Assembly: GCA_017510425.1 (NCBI GenBank)
Contig: JAFWNJ010000013.1
Location: 1-37,300, forward strand
From: Candidatus Saccharimonadota bacterium
Lineage (GTDB): Bacteria > Patescibacteriota > Saccharimonadia > Saccharimonadales > Saccharimonadaceae
DNA length: 37,300 nucleotides
Direction: 5' to 3'
Positions 37,239 to 37,300 of this stretch are shown piece after piece. Below the pieces are notes generated by a model that ran no database searches, was not told where the DNA came from, and saw only the letters and a program-made list of their open reading frames with translations. How positions within the stretch are numbered: position 1 is the first letter of the stretch; each line of letters starts with the position of its first letter. The position numbers were made by a program, and so were the translations under genes.

Positions 37239-37300
37239 TTTGGTTCCTATCCTTTCTTTTGTTCTTAATACTTATGATAATAATAATTATAATATATATA

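Noticed and set aside
37108-37300. Insertion-sequence end at the right edge
   Set aside because: There is an inverted repeat, but no transposase or target duplication can be seen inside the window, so I list it only as a hairpin.

Overview
The window reads as a chromosomal segment of a small-genome bacterium carrying most of a siphovirus-type prophage. The host looks like a Patescibacteria/CPR member, most likely Candidatus Saccharibacteria. Evidence for this is indirect: a very short DNA polymerase III delta-prime-like protein lying between an RluA-type pseudouridine synthase and a TPR protein, a small sortase, a compact thyA-folA-glyA folate block, TGA used as an ordinary stop, A/T-rich intergenic DNA and many extended -10 promoters (TGn next to TATAAT or TAAAAT). 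Host assignment is an inference; no rRNA is present.

Layout. 1-2260: left edge with the start of a leftward gene under a self-complementary leader, then a perfect sigma70-type promoter driving a roughly 630-nt highly structured RNA that leads into an unrecognised 363-aa gene. The unit is bracketed by two copies of a ~90-bp repeat that ends in a terminator. 2259-3467: leftward gene for a CCA/poly(A)-polymerase-like nucleotidyltransferase with acidic tails. 3556-5816: leftward phage lysis operon (XhlA-like protein, GH25/Cpl-7/LysM endolysin, Dp-1-type holin, three small proteins). 5817-6007: back-to-back promoters. 6008-12161: rightward DNA-modification, packaging and head genes (ParB-methyltransferase fusion, small and large terminase, portal, SPP1 gp7-like protein). 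12191-12826: DUF3800 gene with its own promoter. 12827-13478: gene-free, filled with promoter-hairpin-terminator modules on both strands. 13479-25124: scaffold, capsid, connectors, tail tube, tail chaperone with a -1 frameshift, tape measure, tail tip and receptor-binding protein. 25136-25270: a three-way-junction RNA at the end of the late operon.

25271-27268 is a mixed zone: a small leftward gene, tRNA-Thr preceded by a tRNA-derived hairpin, and two acidic unknown proteins. From 27488 on lie host genes: tRNA-Tyr, TPR protein, delta-prime-like protein, pseudouridine synthase (one leftward operon), a small unknown gene, trpS, tRNA-Ala, another small unknown gene, a sortase, a YfbR-like HD phosphohydrolase, thyA, folA and glyA.

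How the parts fit. The prophage has divergent lysis and assembly arms. Both rightward promoters (5937 and 13384) are followed within about 30 nt by a terminator-like hairpin, which suggests that late expression needs antitermination. No integrase, repressor or replication gene is seen, so the prophage probably continues left of the window. The most unusual material is RNA: the ornate leader at 402-1036, the intergenic RNA array at 12842-13340, and the trailers of tRNA-Tyr and tRNA-Ala. Each of those trailers carries an inverted T-arm fragment, then a direct copy of the tRNA 3' end including CCA, then a long perfect hairpin abutting that CCA.
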